DNA of 43,144 nucleotides from Deltaproteobacteria bacterium (GTDB lineage: Bacteria > Desulfobacterota > Desulfomonilia > Desulfomonilales > Desulfomonilaceae), in assembly GCA_021777225.1 (NCBI GenBank), contig JAJYDQ010000035.1, forward strand, positions 1 to 43,144, in the 5' to 3' direction. A program made the translations under genes and the position numbers. The notes under the pieces are model-generated. The model was not told the DNA's origin and made no database searches. It saw only the letters and a list, made by a program, of their open reading frames with translations. Positions 7,259 to 15,086 of the stretch are shown here, in pieces. Within the stretch, counting starts at the first letter, position 1, and each line of letters opens with the position of its first letter.

Positions 7259-8250
7259 TGATCGCTAGCTATTCAATAAAGGACGTTGCGTTTTCTTATT
7301 CGTATCAGCCGGTCCTTATGATCAATACACTGGATATACCAGCATCCAGTGTGATTGCCTTAGTGGGCCCGAACGGCTCAGGAAAAACAACTTTGTTACA
7401 TTTGTTAGCTTTTTTAATAACCCCACAGAAAGGATCATTTTCATTTTTTGGCGCGAAAGTTTCCGCTTCGGAATTGATAAGGTTGAGGCGAAGAGTCGGT
7501 CTCCTTCCACAAAATCCTTATCTATTTAAATGTTCGGTGTTGGAAAATGTGGCCATAGGATTGAAGTTAAGGGGCTTCTCGCGTCGTGAGGCCCGGAAAA
7601 TGGCTATAGAAGGCCTCAAAAAAGTTAGAATGGAGGGATATGAATCTCGATGGCCTAATTCGCTTTCAGGAGGGGAAGCCCAAAGAATAGCATTAGCTAG
7701 AACGTTGGCGTTAAATCCCGAAGTGTTCCTTTTTGACGAGCCTGCAAATCATTTGGACTTGGAGAGCGTAAAAAGAACTGAACAATTAATTTTGAACCTC
7801 AATCGGAATAAAAAGAAAACCGTTATTTTTACAACACACAATCTCTCATTTGCGCAAAATTTGACTGACTTTGTAATTCACATATTCCAGGGGCAGGTAG
7901 TTCCTACTGCGCCTTATAACCTTTTTAGAGGGCAAATACAGCACGGTGGCAAGATCTTCGATGCCAGCGCAGTGCAATTTGATATATCCAAAACAACAGG
8001 GCGAGGGACCTGTCTTATTGTTGATCCGACCAAGATTTCCATTTCAACTCAAGAAGAATTTGCAAATCTACCAAATGCTTTTCATGGAAGGATTATCTCA
8101 CTAAGTCTGTTGAGAGACGTTGTTAAAATTGAGGCGTTCGCAGGTGAAAAATTCGAAATACACGCGCCGACATCTTCAGATATTACAAGTTTGAGGATAG
8201 GAAGAGAAATCTGGCTGCATATTGGTCCCAACGCTATTACGCTTGTCTGA
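7258..8250 (+). CDS. tupC: Tungstate ABC transporter ATP-binding protein TupC with C-terminal TOBE-like domain
   Basis: A 330-residue ATPase. Walker A is GPNGSGKTT (36-44), the Q-loop LLPQNPY lies near 81-87, the signature LSGGEAQR is at 135-142, Walker B LFDEP at 157-161, and the switch His lies in TTHNLSF near 196. About 90 residues follow the ATPase core. The last 65 (NAFHGRIISLSLLRDVVKIE onward, ending WLHIGPNAITLV) look like a TOBE domain as in ModC, where such domains bind oxyanion for feedback inhibition. Simple TupC proteins are often nearer 240 residues. ATG 7258 overlaps the tupB stop; the TTG one codon earlier is less likely. Confidence 0.9.
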   Translation: MIASYSIKDVAFSYSYQPVLMINTLDIPASSVIALVGPNGSGKTTLLHLLAFLITPQKGSFSFFGAKVSASELIRLRRRVGLLPQNPYLFKCSVLENVAIGLKLRGFSRREARKMAIEGLKKVRMEGYESRWPNSLSGGEAQRIALARTLALNPEVFLFDEPANHLDLESVKRTEQLILNLNRNKKKTVIFTTHNLSFAQNLTDFVIHIFQGQVVPTAPYNLFRGQIQHGGKIFDASAVQFDISKTTGRGTCLIVDPTKISISTQEEFANLPNAFHGRIISLSLLRDVVKIEAFAGEKFEIHAPTSSDITSLRIGREIWLHIGPNAITLV

Positions 8251-8339
8251 CAAGGGATTCTCCTGTTCCGATTTCACACTTTCTTTAACCGTTTTCGACC
8301 CGCTGGAGCGGCCCAGCAAGGTATTGAATCTAGAAATTA

Positions 8340-9101
8340 CTATCGAACAAAGTAAACTATTGAAATTGCAACTCCGACTACAACAACAATCCAGCGTAGC
8401 AGTTCTGGCCGGATCCTACCTGCCACCATTCCACCCAATACGCCACCCGCCAAGGCCCCAATAGCCATCACCACCATCGCCGACCACACAATCTTACCCG
8501 AAAAGAGGAAAAAAATGGCCGCTGAAATGTTTACACAAAATGCGATAAACTGTTTAAGGGCACTGAGCTGTGTCAGAGAATCGTGCGAGGCTAGCGAAAG
8601 CACCGCTAGCACAATGACACTTAGCCCTCCACCGAAGTAACCTCCATAAATTGAGGCCAGAAACACCGAAAGGACCATCCATATTCCATGATGGCGTTCA
8701 ACTCCAGAGACACCGGGACTGCGGGTCCGCCATCTGCGGAATGGGGCCTCAATGGCTAGAAGCCCTGCTGCAAGAAGAATCAGGTATGGGACAAGAGTAC
8801 GAAATGTCTGCTCACCAGTATTTAGGAGCAAGACCCCACCAGCGACACCACCAAGCCCACCCGTGGCACCTAAAAGCCACAAACTTTTTTTATTAACTTT
8901 CAGGTCTCTTATTTGAGCAAATGTAGCTCCCAGATACCCTGGGCAAAGCGCAACTGTGTTAGTGATGTTAGCGGCTACCGCCGGAATACCTACTGCCGTA
9001 AGCATTGGAAACGTGATAAGTGTTCCTCCACCTGCCAGAGCATTTACAGCGCCTCCGATTACCGCTGCAATGCCCACGAGCATCAGATCAAATTCAGTCA
9101 C
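8340..9101 (-). CDS. TSUP (TauE/SafE) family transporter
   Basis: A 253-residue inner membrane protein with about eight membrane segments and the usual TSUP opening, FDLMLVGIAAVIGGAVNALAGGGTLITFP. Members move sulfite, sulfonates or other small anions, usually outward. Members next to TunR genes are reported TunR targets, so this one may export tungstate or molybdate (inference). GTG 9101 is chosen because AAAGGAG stands 5 bases upstream; a longer reading from GTG 9179 would run through a structured leader. It is convergent with tupC. Confidence 0.88.
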   Translation of the reverse strand: MTEFDLMLVGIAAVIGGAVNALAGGGTLITFPMLTAVGIPAVAANITNTVALCPGYLGATFAQIRDLKVNKKSLWLLGATGGLGGVAGGVLLLNTGEQTFRTLVPYLILLAAGLLAIEAPFRRWRTRSPGVSGVERHHGIWMVLSVFLASIYGGYFGGGLSVIVLAVLSLASHDSLTQLSALKQFIAFCVNISAAIFFLFSGKIVWSAMVVMAIGALAGGVLGGMVAGRIRPELLRWIVVVVGVAISIVYFVR

Positions 9102-9124
9102 ATATTCTCCTTTATGAAATGAGC

Positions 9125-9198
9125 CTCCGGTGATGGGGCAATGTAAGCCCTGCATGTCGCGTCTTAGGACAAAATCCACGACATTTCTTTCACCGGAG
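9125..9198 (-). ncRNA. Structured leader of the TSUP gene: predicted three-way junction (candidate cis-regulatory RNA)
   Basis: Read on the minus strand. P1: CTCCGGTGA (complement of 9190-9198) pairs perfectly with TCACCGGAG (complement of 9125-9133). P2: ATGTCGTG pairs with CGCGACAT (9154-9184, one G-U). P3: GGGC-ttacatt-GCCC (9136-9150). A TATACA box (complement of 9207-9212) would place the transcript start at or just before P1. The coding start lies 23 bases after P1. The P2 loop contains UCCU, which could pair with the AGGA of the ribosome site. It does not match any riboswitch class I can recognise. The P2 region is also a 31-bp DNA dyad, so it may instead be a protein operator. Confidence 0.45.
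9154..9184. promoter_or_regulatory. 31-bp dyad downstream of the TSUP promoter (candidate TunR operator)
   Basis: ATGTCGCG (9154-9161), 15 bases, CACGACAT (9177-9184). The left arm read inward is TCGCGTCTTAG and resembles the tunR-side arm TCGTGTCTATT. Its length is close to the roughly 30-bp TunR motif I recall from the literature, and its place just downstream of the predicted start fits repression. The same bases form P2 of the predicted RNA. Confidence 0.4.
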
Positions 9199-9206
9199 CG
9201 TTGGTG

Positions 9207-9212
9207 TGTATA
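9207..9212 (-). promoter_or_regulatory. -10 box of the TSUP gene
   Basis: TATACA on the minus strand. No good -35 hexamer is visible at the normal spacing, so the promoter may be weak or helped by an activator. Transcription would begin near 9200. Confidence 0.35.
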
Positions 9213-9357
9213 ATCTTTACCAGTTTGAAAAAAGGTACGCGAATTCTACTGAACATCGGGACAATCAAAACTGAAAACGGTTTAAGCCACCATGGAAAAA
9301 CTTTACCCTTTCAAATCTGATTTTTAGGCCAAACACAAAAGTTGAGAGAATTAGCTG

Positions 9358-9918
9358 TCAATTGGTTTGAAACTGTTCCGGTCCACTTATGTATAGATCA
9401 CCACCGTAAATGTCGGTTGCGACTATCAAAGGCATGTCTTCAACCGCAAGTCTGCGAACCGCTTCAGGACCTAGCTCGTCCCAGGCGATTACTTCAGCCT
9501 CCTTGATACAACGAGACATAAGGGCTCCGGTTCCACCGATGGCGGCAAAATAGACAGCGCCCCACTTTTTCATAGCCTCTTTGACGTCTTCAGAACGACG
9601 GCCTTTCCCAATCATTCCCTTGAGACCACGCTCGATAAGCAGTGGAGCGTACTGGTCCATCCGGTAACTGGTCGTAGGGCCGGCTGCGCCTATCGGCCTA
9701 CCAGGGGGGGCAGGAGTTGGTCCTACATAATAAATGACCTCTCCGTTGATAGAAAAAGGTAGATCCTGTCCAGAATTGATCAGGTCTACCATCTTTTTGT
9801 GAGCAGCGTCTCTACCAGTAATTATTATTCCTGATAGCAAAACTGTGTCCCCTGCCTTGAGATTTTTAACAACTGGGGCATCGAGTGGCGCCATGATTTT
9901 TTTTGTTTCTGGGTTCAT
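9358..9918 (-). CDS. fumB: Class I fumarate hydratase, beta subunit (C-terminal domain)
   Basis: A 186-residue subunit of the two-part Fe-S fumarase/L-tartrate dehydratase family, which interconverts fumarate and L-malate. The N-terminal part AGDTVLLSGIIITGRDAAHKK and the GPTPAPPGRPIGAAGPTTSYRM-like glycine/proline loop near residue 78 are hallmarks of the beta-type domain, as is MIGKGRR near 109 and FAAIGGTGALMSRCI near 140. ATG 9918 overlaps the alpha-subunit stop as ATGA and has GGAGG upstream, so the two are translationally coupled. Reading through from further upstream would only add residues that belong to the alpha frame region. Tartrate dehydratase is a less likely alternative. The symbol marks the beta subunit, not E. 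coli FumB. Confidence 0.9.
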   Translation of the reverse strand: MNPETKKIMAPLDAPVVKNLKAGDTVLLSGIIITGRDAAHKKMVDLINSGQDLPFSINGEVIYYVGPTPAPPGRPIGAAGPTTSYRMDQYAPLLIERGLKGMIGKGRRSEDVKEAMKKWGAVYFAAIGGTGALMSRCIKEAEVIAWDELGPEAVRRLAVEDMPLIVATDIYGGDLYISGPEQFQTN

Positions 9919-10754
9919 AGTGTCGCCTCCGCATGACGGCAGGAATGGCATTGTATGTTAACTGCCACTGGTAAACTCGCTATATGTGTTGGGTAAGAAT
10001 TTATATGAACCGCCAGGGCTGTCGTGTTACCCCCCAAACCCATGGGACCGATACCTGTCGCATTGATTTTTTGAAGAAGTTCCTTTTCAAGCGCATCCAA
10101 AGTAGGGTCGGGATTTTGAGATCCCAGTGGGCGCAACAAAGCTTTCTTGGCCATTAGGGCCGATTTCTCAAAGGTACCCCCTAAGCCAACGCCTACAACA
10201 ATAGGGGGACATGGATTGCCACCCGATTCTATGACTCTGTGGACTATAAAATCCTTTGCGCCCTCAATCCCGGCAGAGGGAGGAAACATCATAACCCTTG
10301 ACATATTCTCCGACCCAAAACCCTTTGGGGCAAATACAATCCTGAATCGGGCGCCAGGAACAATTTCAGTGTGAATTACCGCTGGAGTATTATCCCCAAC
10401 GTTCCTTCTCGTAACAGGATCCAAAGTGGACTTCCGTAGATAACCGTCTTTGTATCCTTGCCTGACCCCCTCGTTTATCGCATCTTGCAATGACCCTCCT
10501 GTGATATGGACATCCTGCCCAATTTCAAGGAAAACCACTGCCATGCCTGTGTCCTGGCACAAAGGAATGTTTTCTTTAGCAGCTATCTCTGCGTTCTGAA
10601 TAATTTTTTCCAAAGCCATTCTTCCTGTAGGGGAGGTCTCGCCCCCTAGAGCTTTCTCAATTTGGTTGATCACATCAGGCCCAAGGATGGTACAGGCTTG
10701 AATACATAGATTTCGAACAACCGTTGTGACATCATTCGCAAATATTGTTCTCAT
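9915..10754 (-). CDS. fumA: Class I fumarate hydratase, alpha subunit (Fe-S domain)
   Basis: A 279-residue catalytic subunit. Three Cys expected to bind the 4Fe-4S cluster are visible: LCQDTGMA (Cys66), GGNPCPP (Cys182) and NIQCHSCRH (Cys269). FAPKGFGSENMSR (142-154) and GIGPMGLGG (234-242) are also family hallmarks. Together with the beta subunit it hydrates fumarate to malate in the TCA cycle or in propionate/succinate metabolism. The cluster is oxygen-labile, fitting an anaerobe. I choose ATG 10754 because the family starts about here; the open frame extends to 10832 without a ribosome site. The symbol marks the alpha subunit, not E. coli FumA. Confidence 0.9.
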   Translation of the reverse strand: MRTIFANDVTTVVRNLCIQACTILGPDVINQIEKALGGETSPTGRMALEKIIQNAEIAAKENIPLCQDTGMAVVFLEIGQDVHITGGSLQDAINEGVRQGYKDGYLRKSTLDPVTRRNVGDNTPAVIHTEIVPGARFRIVFAPKGFGSENMSRVMMFPPSAGIEGAKDFIVHRVIESGGNPCPPIVVGVGLGGTFEKSALMAKKALLRPLGSQNPDPTLDALEKELLQKINATGIGPMGLGGNTTALAVHINSYPTHIASLPVAVNIQCHSCRHAEATL

Positions 10755-10856
10755 GGCGTCATTCCCGGACTTGCAATTTAAGATATTTTTTACAAAATAG
10801 ATCCTGTTGGGATTATTTTGCAACCAGAACAATAAAACTTTCTAGGTTTTTATAAA

Positions 10857-11150
10857 ATGGATATTAGTACCCCAAATGGGTCTTTTGAGCATTCTTATAA
10901 CGAAATTCTGAATCTTCTAGACCATCGGGGGGTGCTCAAAGAGCGACTTCCCTTTTCTCCCGGGTTACTTGAGGAGGCTGTATTTTTCGCCTACAAGATG
11001 AGATTCATCACCCAAGGCGATGTGAAAAGGTATTTGAATATTACTCGTGAGGGCCTTAGAAAAAAGATCTACGAATGGAACAGTGGAGATGAAGGAAACT
11101 GCTCCTGTAGAATGGCCAGGAATCCTCTGGTTGAGCAGGGAGAAGAGTAA
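10857..11150 (+). CDS. Small protein of unknown function with a possible helix-turn-helix
   Basis: 97 residues, divergent from the fumarase genes with about 100 bases between starts. I do not recognise a family. The segment QGDVKRYLNITREGLRKKIYEW (about 54-75) has the shape of a helix-turn-helix as seen at the end of Fis-type domains. The C-terminus has a CSC pair. It could regulate the divergent fumarase operon, but that is a guess from position. The ribosome site is poor. Confidence 0.5.
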   Translation: MDISTPNGSFEHSYNEILNLLDHRGVLKERLPFSPGLLEEAVFFAYKMRFITQGDVKRYLNITREGLRKKIYEWNSGDEGNCSCRMARNPLVEQGEE

Positions 11151-11186
11151 AAGAGGATTGAGGTCTATTTGATCTTCGCTCCCCAA

Positions 11187-12395
11187 TTAAACTTTGTTGG
11201 TTTTCACAGAAAGCAACTCCAGAAAACTATCAATCTGTTTTTCGAGGTTCTCAATCGAATAGAGTCTAGGGTCATTTTGATCAGCCTCAAAAATCACGCC
11301 GGGGATACCAGTTCTTTCCGTGATCGCTTGTCTCAACGAGATTACGTCCTGAGAAATCCATTTGCAGCTTCGGTTTGAATGGAACAGGAAGCCATCAAGC
11401 CTGTAACGCTCCGCCAATTCAACATATCTTTCAATTCGGTAGCCCAAGTTCAAATTGAACGTGTACAGGTATTGGCGCGTCCAATCGGCTAGGGGGTCCT
11501 GTTCATTAACCGCCAGTTGGCTCCACGCCCACGTATAGATGGATGTGACTACCGCAGCGCCCCGATCAGCGAGAAAACTAGATAATCTGCCCAATTCAGA
11601 CCAAATTGGTAAATTGTCCCAGAACAATCTGAAGCGTTCGTTTGGTACAGCAGGTATTTTGTGTTTTACTCGCTCCTCGAGTTCTTTGACCAGATTTCCA
11701 TAAAATTCAACCGCTGTCTCTGTGCCTCTTTGGGAAACTATTGGAAACATTGATATAAACTGATCGAAGACCGTCATGGGGGACGGGATGTTCTCCCCCA
11801 TTATCAGCATCTGAGTCCATAGTTCCGAAGCTTGTTTCGACAGTCTTATAACCTCTTTGAACCTGGATTCGTCCAGGCCTTTCCCTGCAATGCGTTCAAG
11901 TGTCTTAATTAAACCATCCAACTGACGTCTGACATAAATTTCGGCCGCTGGGTCCTCTTCACCGTTCCCGGAGTGCGGAACGTCGATCAGAACCATTGGC
12001 GCGCCGTATAGTCTGCTCAAAACTTCAAACCATTTTGTGAGCGTCCCGCACTGACAGTTTATAACAAGGATTAAATCAGGCTTAGGCAGTCCCCATGTTG
12101 GACTAATTCGTGCTTTTGTCCACCCGATATCGCATCTGGCATAGGAACACAGGTCCATTACATAACCCATGCCTTCAGCAGCGGAAGACAACTCTGTCGC
12201 CATCTTGCGCGCGCCTATTATTGCAGCATGATTCTCAGGGTAAACTGGAAACATGTCCATCGCATAAATGAGTTCAACAGGAGTGAAAACATTACAGTAG
12301 ACCACTGGTTTGTTGTTGTGGGGCGCCATGTGCGCGGATGTAAAATAATCACTGGTAAGTTTCTTCATTGCTTTCAGGGCGTTGATTGGTTCCAT
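11187..12395 (-). CDS. 2-hydroxyacyl-CoA dehydratase / benzoyl-CoA reductase family subunit (second gene)
   Basis: A 402-residue member of the HgdB/BcrB/BcrC family, whose members hold a 4Fe-4S cluster and carry out ATP-primed radical dehydration or aromatic ring reduction. The early segment YCNVFTPVELIYAMDMFPVY (33-52) is the typical opening, followed by DLCSYARCDIGW (81-92), LVINCQCGTL (110-119) and FHSNRSCKW near residue 350, giving conserved-looking Cys in each expected region. It follows a homologous gene 98 bases upstream on the same strand, so the two probably form a heterodimer. No activator ATPase (HgdC/BcrA/D type) lies in the window. The substrate cannot be assigned. Confidence 0.82.
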   Translation of the reverse strand: MEPINALKAMKKLTSDYFTSAHMAPHNNKPVVYCNVFTPVELIYAMDMFPVYPENHAAIIGARKMATELSSAAEGMGYVMDLCSYARCDIGWTKARISPTWGLPKPDLILVINCQCGTLTKWFEVLSRLYGAPMVLIDVPHSGNGEEDPAAEIYVRRQLDGLIKTLERIAGKGLDESRFKEVIRLSKQASELWTQMLIMGENIPSPMTVFDQFISMFPIVSQRGTETAVEFYGNLVKELEERVKHKIPAVPNERFRLFWDNLPIWSELGRLSSFLADRGAAVVTSIYTWAWSQLAVNEQDPLADWTRQYLYTFNLNLGYRIERYVELAERYRLDGFLFHSNRSCKWISQDVISLRQAITERTGIPGVIFEADQNDPRLYSIENLEKQIDSFLELLSVKTNKV

Positions 12396-12493
12396 TTCTT
12401 AAACCTTAGAATACTAAATTGTTTAGAATTATTTGTTTCGGCAGAGTTCACTTTGCACACTTAATTCGAATTGTGGGGTCCTAATCTTCCGTA

Positions 12494-13627
12494 TTATGGA
12501 AGATCATCGGCCAAAATTTCTTTGAAGGCTTCCAGCCTTAGTCTGATTTGGCTCATGGAAGTCCCTCTACTGGATGTTTCAAGAACAAGGTTGGGGATAT
12601 TGTTTTTCTTGAGCGCGTTTACCATGTCAGGGGTATCAAATGCCGCGGCTTCGCAGAATTTAGGGTTCAAGAATACAACTCCTTGAGCGCCGCATGAGCG
12701 GGTTCGTTCGACAAAATCCTCAACCAGCTTTCGGGGATCAACATAATATCCCGTGTATGGGATTGTGGACATGTGGCGGTCCACGAGGGATTGAAACAAA
12801 TCACCGTTGACGATTGGATTGACCATAACAGACCTAAACCCCGTCACAATCTCGTCTCCAACCAATGTAAGTCCGAGTTCATCAAATAATTTTGTAATTT
12901 CAGGGGGGTCCCATACTTTGCCCCGAACATATATTTTCGCGCGATCTGAGGTGTCACCACCATCAACGTCCCAAGGCAAGTTGTTCATGAGTATAAGATG
13001 TTCTTCCCTGGGAAACCTGAAAGAGGATTCGAACAATGATATGACACGCTGTGCGCTCCATGTGCTCGGAGAGCTTTGCATTTTCAGATAAGCCAACTTA
13101 AGTTGGTCTCTGCTCTTCGAATAGACTGAGATGGAGGCCTTAAGACTGTCCTTGTTGATCTCCTGCCCTGTAATTCCGGTCAACCATTTTGAAATGCGTA
13201 AATATTCTTCTCCAAGGTATAGTTTGGCGTCAGGGTCACCCAATTTTTTAGGAAGCCTTAAGAACTCACACGCAACATTAGGGAATAGCTGGCGCCACAA
13301 GTGATAGAGATTTCTTGTGGTGTCGCATACATATGGGATAATCACACCGTCGAGAGAATCTAGCGCTCCCTTTAATTGCAGCTCTAGAGCGCCCATTGCA
13401 TGACTGCACGAATAGGTGGGAATTTGGGCCTGCGCTAAACTAATTGTAATTCCCGCTCCGGCTAACGCCAAAGGTATTGCCCCTGCCGCGTAAATGAGTT
13501 CTTCAGGAACATCGGGAAGAACGTGACCAATTATTTTTTTACCGCTAGTTCTTTTAACTGCTATAATTTTGGACCATGGATCTTGATTAATTTCATCAAA
13601 GGGAAGCCATGGATCAGATTTTGTCAT
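12494..13627 (-). CDS. 2-hydroxyacyl-CoA dehydratase / benzoyl-CoA reductase family subunit (first gene)
   Basis: A 377-residue homologue of the downstream gene. The opening VLPDVPEELIYAAGAIPLAL (residues 37-56) is the family's substrate-CoA domain start. Candidate cluster Cys lie in PTYSCSHAMG (Cys74), IPYVCDTT (Cys101) and NPKFCEAAA (Cys325). I start at ATG 13627, which has AGGAGG nine bases upstream; the frame stays open to 13660. Paired unlike subunits of this family occur in 2-hydroxyglutaryl-, lactyl- and phenyllactyl-CoA dehydratases and in class I benzoyl-CoA reductase. A missing local activator means a shared one elsewhere in the genome would be needed. Confidence 0.82.
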   Translation of the reverse strand: MTKSDPWLPFDEINQDPWSKIIAVKRTSGKKIIGHVLPDVPEELIYAAGAIPLALAGAGITISLAQAQIPTYSCSHAMGALELQLKGALDSLDGVIIPYVCDTTRNLYHLWRQLFPNVACEFLRLPKKLGDPDAKLYLGEEYLRISKWLTGITGQEINKDSLKASISVYSKSRDQLKLAYLKMQSSPSTWSAQRVISLFESSFRFPREEHLILMNNLPWDVDGGDTSDRAKIYVRGKVWDPPEITKLFDELGLTLVGDEIVTGFRSVMVNPIVNGDLFQSLVDRHMSTIPYTGYYVDPRKLVEDFVERTRSCGAQGVVFLNPKFCEAAAFDTPDMVNALKKNNIPNLVLETSSRGTSMSQIRLRLEAFKEILADDLP

Positions 13628-13754
13628 GATCACTTTTCCTCCTATATATGTATCGTCCATTGTTGACCAGATGTGTCACTCATCGCGAGGTTTCCTTCCA
13701 GGGTTGCTTGCTGTCTTTAATTAATTAAATTACATTAGTCAGAAGTAAAAGCGG

Positions 13755-14030
13755 GTGTGGAGAGAACCCTTGGAATCAATGCCTTTTTTATACGCCAATA
13801 ATATCTTCACAATTACATTTGAAGATGATCTAGCGTTTACCGAAGTCAGATCCATACTGGACCAGCTATTGGAGAGAAACGCTTTTAACCCGAAGATCCA
13901 GGAAGAAGAGGGAGCCTATTGTCTGACCTGCGGCGCTGCTCAGTTCAGTGTATGGGTCGTAGAACTGGAAGTGATCAGCAGGCGAGATCAAACGGTCTTT
14001 GATTCAAATACTTTTAAATTCTTTGACTAA
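13755..14030 (+). CDS. Hypothetical small protein
   Basis: 91 residues from GTG 13755, or 83 from ATG 13779, divergent from the dehydratase pair. I recognise no family. It is acidic, with an FTITFEDDLAFTEVR strand-helix start and one CLTCG pair (Cys-x2-Cys) near residue 56 that could bind a metal or form a disulfide. The stop overlaps the end of the opposite-strand TPR gene by 4 bases. Confidence 0.5.
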   Translation: MWREPLESMPFLYANNIFTITFEDDLAFTEVRSILDQLLERNAFNPKIQEEEGAYCLTCGAAQFSVWVVELEVISRRDQTVFDSNTFKFFD

Positions 14031-14734
14031 CCTTGTTCGGATAGCTGAGCAATTTTTGCCTTGACAAAATCAGCGTCAGGCGCTTCTGGAAACACTTTCA
14101 AGTACTGTTTGTAAGCCTGTGCGGCTTCCTTCTTTTTGTCCATCATTTCGTATATGCGAGCTATTGAAGAATAGGATTCACGTCTGTAAGGGGAATTTAT
14201 GTCTCTCGTTAGTTGTTCAAAGAGATTTATCGCTTTTTCATAATCCTTAAGAGCCATTTCCGATTCCGCTATATTGTAAAGAGCTAATGGCTCAAGTCCC
14301 TTCCTCGCCAGACCTGATAGTTGAAATTGCTTATATTTTTCCACAGCCCCTTTGTAGTCGCCTTTATTAAAAAGAATGTGGCCCTCATAAAGAAGAGCGA
14401 TTTGTCCTGCGGGAAGATTTCCATAGTTCGTGGAAATTTTGTCGAGTACACCGAGAAGCTTGTCCTGTTTGGGAGCCGTATCGGAATCCGCTGTAACAGC
14501 GAGCTTTTCGTAGGTTCTTATAGCCTTTTCCAACATATCGTGGCTGGTCGCCTGACGGCGGCTCTCATAACCATAATAGACGAGTGAGGCTATAGCCACC
14601 AGCGCTACGACCAATACCCCAGTAGCTATAACTCTTGGATTTTGACGGGCAAATTCAACTGTTCTTGCGGACCAAGTAATAAATTCATCAGGTTCTTTTA
14701 GGAGTTCTTTTCTCTTGGGCTTTTTTTCGGCCAC
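14027..14734 (-). CDS. Membrane-anchored tetratricopeptide repeat protein
   Basis: About 235 residues. A charged N-terminal tail (about 30 residues rich in Lys and Glu) precedes one membrane helix (about 36-56, VIATGVLVVALVAIASLVYY). The remainder would be periplasmic and holds TPR-like helices, for example LALYNIAESEMALKDYEKAI and SSIARIYEMMDKKKEAAQAY. The layout resembles YfgM/BamD-like assembly helpers, but no specific role can be given. GTG 14734 has GAGGTG 5 bases upstream; ATG codons at 14746 and 14749 are alternatives. Confidence 0.75.
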   Translation of the reverse strand: MAEKKPKRKELLKEPDEFITWSARTVEFARQNPRVIATGVLVVALVAIASLVYYGYESRRQATSHDMLEKAIRTYEKLAVTADSDTAPKQDKLLGVLDKISTNYGNLPAGQIALLYEGHILFNKGDYKGAVEKYKQFQLSGLARKGLEPLALYNIAESEMALKDYEKAINLFEQLTRDINSPYRRESYSSIARIYEMMDKKKEAAQAYKQYLKVFPEAPDADFVKAKIAQLSEQG

Positions 14735-14991
14735 GTTACACCTCATCACTTAGCCCGATTAAATTCGTTGGGCTACACCAATTTAACAAATATGGATATC
14801 TGATATAGGCTTTGAAGTCAAACTAAACGATTCAAGATCCAATTATCAAAGGACCTCGGTTTGATTACTATCTGAAATGAATAGAATCTCATTTTACTGC
14901 TCAGATAATGCTATAACTTTAGAGCTTGAAGCAGATTTTAATTACAAATCAAACTGAGATGATTTATCAATTCATGATATATTAACGAAAA

Positions 14992-15013
14992 TCTCGGGTA
15001 GGATTACCCGAGA
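14992..15013. repeat. Perfect 9-bp hairpin upstream of the tRNA promoter
   Basis: TCTCGGGTA-ggat-TACCCGAGA. On the minus strand it is followed by ATTTTCG, so it could act as a weak minus-strand terminator, although no minus-strand gene lies upstream of it. A role as an operator or as the end of an unseen small RNA is possible. Confidence 0.45.
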
Positions 15014-15057
15014 GAAGGCACGGGGGTTCCACATCCCTACACCTGTTGTTTTTGCGC

Positions 15058-15086
15058 TTGACGATCTGGTCCTTGATAAATATACT
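15058..15086 (+). promoter_or_regulatory. Promoter of tRNA-Leu
   Basis: TTGACG (15058-15063), a 17-base spacer and TATACT (15081-15086), 8 bases before the tRNA. This is the best sigma-70 match in the window. Confidence 0.8.

Noticed and set aside
9099-9179. Longer TSUP start at GTG 9179
   Set aside because: It has no ribosome site and would code through the structured leader; GTG 9101 has AAAGGAG at 5 bases.
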